Part shown: positions 32,755-36,609 of the stretch, in pieces
How the letters are laid out: every line of letters starts with the position of its first letter
How positions within the stretch are numbered: position 1 is the first letter of the stretch
Source of the DNA: CAYQDF01 sp964416175
Lineage (GTDB): Bacteria > Chloroflexota > Anaerolineae > Anaerolineales > UBA4823
Assembly: GCA_964416175.1 (NCBI GenBank)
Contig: CAYQDF010000021.1
Location: forward strand, 1-36,609
Direction: 5' to 3'
Length of the DNA: 36,609 nucleotides
Translations under genes and position numbers: made by a program
The notes under the pieces: model-generated
The model's database searches: none
What the model was told of the DNA's origin: nothing
The model's input: only the letters and a program-made list of their open reading frames with translations

Positions 32755-33975
32755 ATGCCCGGGATATCGGATAAATTAAAAGCTCTCGGAGTGAAACTGG
32801 GTGGGAGGGAAATCGAACCACCGAGGGAAAAAGGTCTCTTTCCTATTGAACTTGTTCTCGAAGGAAGGATTATCGATACCATTCATGGCCAGACTTATCT
32901 CCGAGAACAAATCTATCAAATCGGTCACCGACACGGCTCTCAGAGGCTGGAGCTTTCCCCATCACTCGACAGGCTTGGAGAATTAACCGGGAATCCGAAC
33001 ATCGCCTCGCTCGATCCCACCTCGATTTTGTTTTTGGACACCGAAACCTCGGGGCTCGCCGGCGGAACAGGGACTTACGTATTCCTTGTTGGCATTGGCC
33101 GATTTGAAACCGACGGTTTCCACTTATATCAATACTTTCTGCGAGATCCAGCGGAAGAAAGAGCGCATCTCACAGCAATGTTGGCTACCCTTTTGGATGC
33201 CGGAGTCCTGGTCACATTTAACGGCAAAGCTTTCGACGCCCCGCTCTTGAATACCCGATTTATCTTGAATGACGATCCTCCGCCATTGAATTCTACGCCG
33301 CATTTCGACCTGCTTCCGTTAGCCCGGCGGCTCTGGCGAGACAGGCTTTCGAGCAGGAGGCTCGGGGTGGTTGAAGAGCACATCCTCAAGGTCTCCCGCT
33401 CCGGAGAAGATATCCCAGGCTGGTTGATCCCAACATTGTACTTCGATTACCTGCGCGGCGGAGACGCCCGCCCCCTGTCCCAGGTCTTTTACCATAATGC
33501 GATGGACATCCTCTCCCTGGTGGCATTATTGAATCACGTCTCAGCGATGGTTGTTAACCCTCATGGGGATGTGGTCCAGCTGGGGGTTGAAATGGTCGCT
33601 CTTGGGAAAATCTTCGAAGACCAAGGACGCATCGAAGATGCGGTTCTCTGTTACTCAAAAGGCCTGGCTGCGGAACTCCCGCTTGGGGTGAGGTGCGAAG
33701 CACTGCATCGCTGGTCAGTGTTGGAGAAACGCAGAAACAACCTGGAGGTGTCGATTGAATTATGGCAGGAAGCCACAAAAAACAATGAGATCTATGCGTT
33801 CGAAGAGCTTGCAAAGGTATTTGAGCACCGGTTGAAAGATATCGCCCAGGCAATTTATTGGACGGAATCAGGTCTAAATCTGCTCCTATCCCTGGAAAAC
33901 GATCCATTCCAGCGCCGTTATTGGGAAGCACAGCTGCAACATCGCTTGGAAAGACTGCGCCGGAAGGCTGGATAA
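32755..33975 (+). CDS. mrfB: MrfB, RNase-H-like exonuclease with C-terminal helical repeats
   Basis: MrfB is the metal-dependent DnaQ-fold nuclease partner of MrfA in excising mitomycin-damaged DNA. The exonuclease motifs are LFLDTETSGLAGGTG (D95, E97), VTFNGKAFDAPLLNTR, HFDLLPLARRLWRDRL, and YHNAMDILSLVALL. The domain covers about residues 90-270. After that the protein has helical, TPR-like repeats (LGKIFEDQGRIEDAVLCYSKGL...CEALHRWSVLEKRRNNLEVSIELWQEA) up to the end. Length 406 residues fits YprB/MrfB. It lies 31 bases after mrfA in the same order as in B. subtilis. The first 60 residues are less conserved. Confidence 0.92.
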   Translation: MPGISDKLKALGVKLGGREIEPPREKGLFPIELVLEGRIIDTIHGQTYLREQIYQIGHRHGSQRLELSPSLDRLGELTGNPNIASLDPTSILFLDTETSGLAGGTGTYVFLVGIGRFETDGFHLYQYFLRDPAEERAHLTAMLATLLDAGVLVTFNGKAFDAPLLNTRFILNDDPPPLNSTPHFDLLPLARRLWRDRLSSRRLGVVEEHILKVSRSGEDIPGWLIPTLYFDYLRGGDARPLSQVFYHNAMDILSLVALLNHVSAMVVNPHGDVVQLGVEMVALGKIFEDQGRIEDAVLCYSKGLAAELPLGVRCEALHRWSVLEKRRNNLEVSIELWQEATKNNEIYAFEELAKVFEHRLKDIAQAIYWTESGLNLLLSLENDPFQRRYWEAQLQHRLERLRRKAG

Positions 33976-34095
33976 TCCCAAGAACCGGCTATCTACCTGG
34001 AGGATTTGACATCCCTTCTGCGGGTTGATAGAATCAGCGGGCTGTCGGGCCAAATTCGCCGTTATCTTCATTATGTAAAGGAATTGCGGGTAAAC

Positions 34096-34938
34096 ATGAG
34101 TCAGAATAGACTGGGGTGGAGATTCGACCTCAAAAGTGTGGAATTTACCAGCATCAGGGTATGCATCCCGGCTCTCCCGGACAGCTTCCATCAATATCGA
34201 ATCGTTCAGATCAGTGATTTCCACCTCGGAACCTGGATTCGCCGGCAGCATCTTGAGCAGATCGCTTACAGTGTGAACGCCCTCCATCCAGACCTGGTCG
34301 TTATCACAGGCGATTTCGTCAACCACGGCGCAGAGAAATATGCGCCAGACCTCGTCGAAGCCCTCTCAATCCTCAAAGCAAAGGACGGGATCATTTCTGT
34401 ATTAGGAAACCACGATCATTGGACCAATGCTGAAGTGGTGCGTTGGTCTTTGGCGCAAAGCAACATCACGGAATTAAACAATTCCGTCATCGGGATCTCG
34501 AGAAACGGCTGTACACTCCATTTTGCCGGGATTGACGATCATCTGGCGGGCTGCGACGACCTGGACGCTGTTCTCGACCAATTACCGGGAGACGGGGCCG
34601 CAATTCTGCTGGCCCACGAACCAGATTTCGCTGCGCGCAGTGCAAAAACGGGGAAATTCGCGCTTCAGCTATCCGGTCATTCTCACGGCGGACAGATCAG
34701 ACTGCCTGTCATCGGGACGCCTTACCTCCCCCCATTGGGAAGGCTGTACCCGCAGGGGTTGTACACCATAAACGGGATGCAACTCTACACAAACCGCGGA
34801 CTCGGGACGAGCTGGTTAGGGTTGAGAGTCAACTGCCCACCGGAGATCACCATCCTTACCCTTGACGCCGGCCAGACATCGAGACAGGCCGATAAGTGGG
34901 TTCCCCACGTAGCGAGCCGGATTTCGGTGCAGGATTGA
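34096..34938 (+). CDS. YkuE-like metallophosphoesterase
   Basis: A calcineurin-fold phosphoesterase of about 280 residues. Metal-binding motifs are complete: ISDFHLG, VITGDFVN, LGNHDHW, LLAHEPD and LSGHSHGGQIRLP, and the C-terminal YTNRGLGTSWLGLRVNCPPEI is typical of the YkuE/YaeI branch, some of which act on UDP-2,3-diacylglucosamine or related lipids. I chose the ATG at 34096. The open frame begins at a TTG at 34006 and the extra 30 residues are not family-like, but GGAGG precedes that TTG closely. It has no signal peptide or membrane helix in the chosen version. Its last 83 bases overlap the antisense membrane-protein gene. Confidence 0.9.
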   Translation: MSQNRLGWRFDLKSVEFTSIRVCIPALPDSFHQYRIVQISDFHLGTWIRRQHLEQIAYSVNALHPDLVVITGDFVNHGAEKYAPDLVEALSILKAKDGIISVLGNHDHWTNAEVVRWSLAQSNITELNNSVIGISRNGCTLHFAGIDDHLAGCDDLDAVLDQLPGDGAAILLAHEPDFAARSAKTGKFALQLSGHSHGGQIRLPVIGTPYLPPLGRLYPQGLYTINGMQLYTNRGLGTSWLGLRVNCPPEITILTLDAGQTSRQADKWVPHVASRISVQD

Positions 34939-35545
34939 AACCGAGCGACAATTCCTGGAGTCGGGACGGCTGAGGAGGGGGCTCGATCGCGCCCTGCACA
35001 TGGGTTCGCCATTGAGGAGATCGGGCCGACTGCCGGTTCAGGACCGCTGCCTGGCTGAACAGTTTGTCTCCTGCCAAGGAGAGTGTGCCAATCGTCAGCA
35101 CCCGGATCAGCCAGACCATTACCGCAACGAAAACCGGCACAACCTTGAGCAGGGTGCTTCGCTCAACGAGCATATTTCCGAGCGAAGCGTGGTTTAAGAT
35201 CGCTATCGAGACCCCCCACCAGGTCAGCAAGGCATTCATCAGCGCAGCCAGGATCCAGGCAGCAAAGAGATACCATAATTCTGCTGGATGGCCTTCGCCG
35301 CGCTCAGGCGTGAATATCCTGGCGATCCCTGCGAAGTCAATTCCGCAGAAAGCGATTGCCAGGATCGTCGACCACGAGACACCAAGGAAATTCAAATCAC
35401 CGATCAGGTCCTGGAGGGCATACTCAGTCGTCCCGTAATTGAACAATTCGAATGCGATCAGAGCAGCATAGATCATTAAACCGAAAACAAGCCCTCTATT
35501 TGAACTGACTTTTGAAAGTATTGAAGAGTTGATATCCAAATACAT
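34856..35545 (-). CDS. Four-helix membrane protein of unknown function
   Basis: I do not recognise this family. The 229-residue protein has four hydrophobic segments at about 18-36, 59-78, 90-117 and 134-156. A polar, proline- and arginine-rich tail from residue 165 is probably disordered and cytoplasmic. The gene is supported by AAGGAGG eight bases before the ATG and by a strong promoter and operator upstream. The last 28 codons overlap the end of the metallophosphoesterase gene on the opposite strand, so the exact end may be a recent extension. It is divergent from the ABC exporter gene and could be co-regulated with it. Confidence 0.8.
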   Translation of the reverse strand: MYLDINSSILSKVSSNRGLVFGLMIYAALIAFELFNYGTTEYALQDLIGDLNFLGVSWSTILAIAFCGIDFAGIARIFTPERGEGHPAELWYLFAAWILAALMNALLTWWGVSIAILNHASLGNMLVERSTLLKVVPVFVAVMVWLIRVLTIGTLSLAGDKLFSQAAVLNRQSARSPQWRTHVQGAIEPPPQPSRLQELSLGFNPAPKSGSLRGEPTYRPVSMSGRRQG

Positions 35546-35597
35546 TCAGGCCTCCTTAACGGAAACCCAATCAACAACCAGAGAGAATCCATAATTT

Positions 35598-35626
35598 AAT
35601 ATAGAATATATGTTCTAATTTGTCAA
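35598..35626 (-). promoter_or_regulatory. Strong promoter of the four-helix membrane protein gene
   Basis: Read on the minus strand, a perfect TTGACA (35626-35621) is followed by a 17-base spacer and TATATT (35603-35598). The expected transcript starts near 35591, about 45 bases before the ATG at 35545. This is the best-matching promoter in the window. Confidence 0.7.
35602..35617. promoter_or_regulatory. Palindromic operator within the promoter spacer (LexA/DinR-like)
   Basis: TAGAATATATGTTCTA is a 16-base inverted repeat with 14 of 16 symmetric positions, lying between the -35 and -10 elements. The core GAAT-ATAT-GTTC is one base from the GAAC-N4-GTTC box of Gram-positive-type LexA. Position and symmetry suggest repressor binding; which repressor is not known. 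Confidence 0.55.
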
Positions 35627-35728
35627 GGTCTATCAATTCACAAATGGGTTCAAACAGCGTCAGTCGAACTGGTGTAAAATCTCCTGGATACCAGATTACA
35701 AGATCTCGATCAAAAAGGTAAATCAGAA

Positions 35729-36609
35729 ATGTTCCATGGACGTTGGTGGTCAATGTTGAATGCAGACGAGACAGGCAAGAAGCTGCAAGTCGATCGACTG
35801 CTTGTACAGCGGGTCTTGACATACGCCCGGCCCTATTTGAAGTATGTTGGTCTTGTCCTGTTGATGATCATCCTGACCTCGCTGGTTGAGCTGGTGCCGC
35901 CGCTGCTCTATCGCGACCTGATCGACAATGTAATCCCAAACCAGGATTTTAAGCGTCTGACGTGGCTCGCGATTGGGATGATTGGAATCCCGCTCCTGAG
36001 CGGTCTGATCGGCACTGCTGAGAGGTATCTCAGCGCCAGGGCTGGAGAAGGGATCATCTACGATTTACGCCTGGAAATGTATGCTCACCTCCAAAGGATG
36101 TCGCTCCGGTTTTTCACAATGACGAAATCGGGCGAAATAGTGTCCCGGTTTAACAACGACGTCGTGGGCGCTCAAGACGCGATCGTCGGTACGATCCCGA
36201 ATATCCTGACGAATGTGATCACCCTGGTATCGACACTCGTGATCATGATTTCTATCGAATGGAGGCTGGCGCTTCTCTCCATTGCCGTGCTCCCCCTGTT
36301 CCTTCTACCAGCCCGGAGAGTGGCGCGGGTGTTTCGAGAGATCCGCCGTAAGGCGATGGAATTCAACTCCGATATGAGCAGTATCATCAGCGAGACCCTC
36401 AGCATCAACGGCGCGCTGCTCACCAAGACCTTTGGAAGCCGTGAATACGAGCTGGAGAGATTCGAAGAGGTCAGCCGGAACGTGCGTGACATAGGAGTCC
36501 GCAGGGCTATGGTCGGGCGGTGGTTTTTCCTGGGATTGGGCTTGTCCGGCGCGATTGGAACTGCGCTGATCTACTGGTCAGGCGGTTACCTGGTCCTCAC
36601 GGGTTCCCT
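35729..36609 (+). CDS. ABC exporter, N-terminal membrane domain (cut by window end)
   Basis: The frame from the ATG at 35729 is open to the last base and gives 293 residues of a type IV ABC exporter membrane domain. The visible part has about six hydrophobic segments starting with YLKYVGLVLLMIILTSLVELVPP. It includes the typical coupling-helix regions (RLEMYAHLQRMSLRFFTMTKSGEIVSRFNNDV and SSIISETLSINGALLTKTFGSREYE; only marked by their ends). The nucleotide-binding domain lies beyond the window. AAGG is about 12 bases upstream of the start. The gene is divergent from the four-helix membrane protein. Substrate unknown: lipids, drugs or peptides are all possible. Confidence 0.93.
   Translation, partial: MFHGRWWSMLNADETGKKLQVDRLLVQRVLTYARPYLKYVGLVLLMIILTSLVELVPPLLYRDLIDNVIPNQDFKRLTWLAIGMIGIPLLSGLIGTAERYLSARAGEGIIYDLRLEMYAHLQRMSLRFFTMTKSGEIVSRFNNDVVGAQDAIVGTIPNILTNVITLVSTLVIMISIEWRLALLSIAVLPLFLLPARRVARVFREIRRKAMEFNSDMSSIISETLSINGALLTKTFGSREYELERFEEVSRNVRDIGVRRAMVGRWFFLGLGLSGAIGTALIYWSGGYLVLTGS

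Noticed and set aside
35571..35822. Minus-strand open frame of 83 codons before the ABC exporter
   Set aside because: It covers the promoter of the membrane protein and the start of the exporter, and does not look like a protein family.
1..36609. tRNA genes, CRISPR arrays, insertion sequences, phage genes
   Set aside because: No cloverleaf-type sequences, regular short repeats, transposase, integrase or terminal inverted repeats were seen.

Overview
The window is about 36.6 kb of ordinary, gene-dense bacterial chromosome with moderate GC. I see no mobile element, CRISPR array, rRNA or tRNA. The gene mix suggests an environmental, probably metabolically flexible bacterium: Tat-exported MsrP, an MrfA/MrfB repair pair, a PPK2 kinase, anaerobic-type GlpABC, a molybdenum hydroxylase with a split catalytic subunit, and four MFS carriers. 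My best guess is Chloroflexota (Anaerolineae-like). That is inference from gene style; no phylogenetic marker was tested.

Layout. (1) 1-4.9 kb: the start of an unrecognised divergent gene at the left edge, then DNA polymerase IV (dinB), a prolyl oligopeptidase and an MFS carrier. A two-way terminator closes this block. (2) 4.9-8.2 kb: msrP-msrQ, the periplasmic methionine sulfoxide repair system, on the minus strand, divergent from a DHA2-type 14-helix MFS exporter. (3) 8.2-13.5 kb: a seven-gene minus-strand operon. Its order is SRPBCC/CoxG-like protein, cyclase-family hydrolase, FAD subunit, 2Fe-2S subunit, two-part molybdopterin catalytic subunit, EthD-like protein. This is a complete molybdenum hydroxylase with accessory genes and an unknown substrate. 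(4) 13.6-17.3 kb: PPK2 kinase, a DUF6504-like small protein, a CPBP membrane protease, an MFS carrier and a small ferredoxin-like protein. (5) 17.4-18.7 kb: a short cysteinyl-tRNA synthetase on the minus strand whose N-terminus looks like MshC.

(6) 19.0-30.1 kb: a glycerol / glycerol-3-phosphate locus: glpK, a single-chain GlpA-GlpB fusion, glpC, an MFS carrier, a stand-alone DUF4062-like protein translationally coupled to an alkyl-DHAP-synthase-like flavoprotein, and glpD. Glycerol kinase supplies glycerol-3-phosphate and two different dehydrogenases make DHAP. The AgpS-like enzyme belongs to the family that makes ether-lipid bonds from acyl-DHAP, so the cluster may link glycerol use to ether lipids (inference). 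(7) 30.1-34.0 kb: an mrfA-mrfB DNA-repair pair in which the helicase carries an inserted HNH zinc domain. (8) 34.0-36.6 kb: a YkuE-like metallophosphoesterase, a four-helix membrane protein transcribed from a strong promoter with a palindromic operator, and the start of an ABC exporter cut by the window edge.

The observations most worth following are the DUF4062/AgpS/GlpD unit, the GlpA-GlpB fusion, the HNH insertion in MrfA, and the NdhL/NdhM-like split of the molybdenum hydroxylase.
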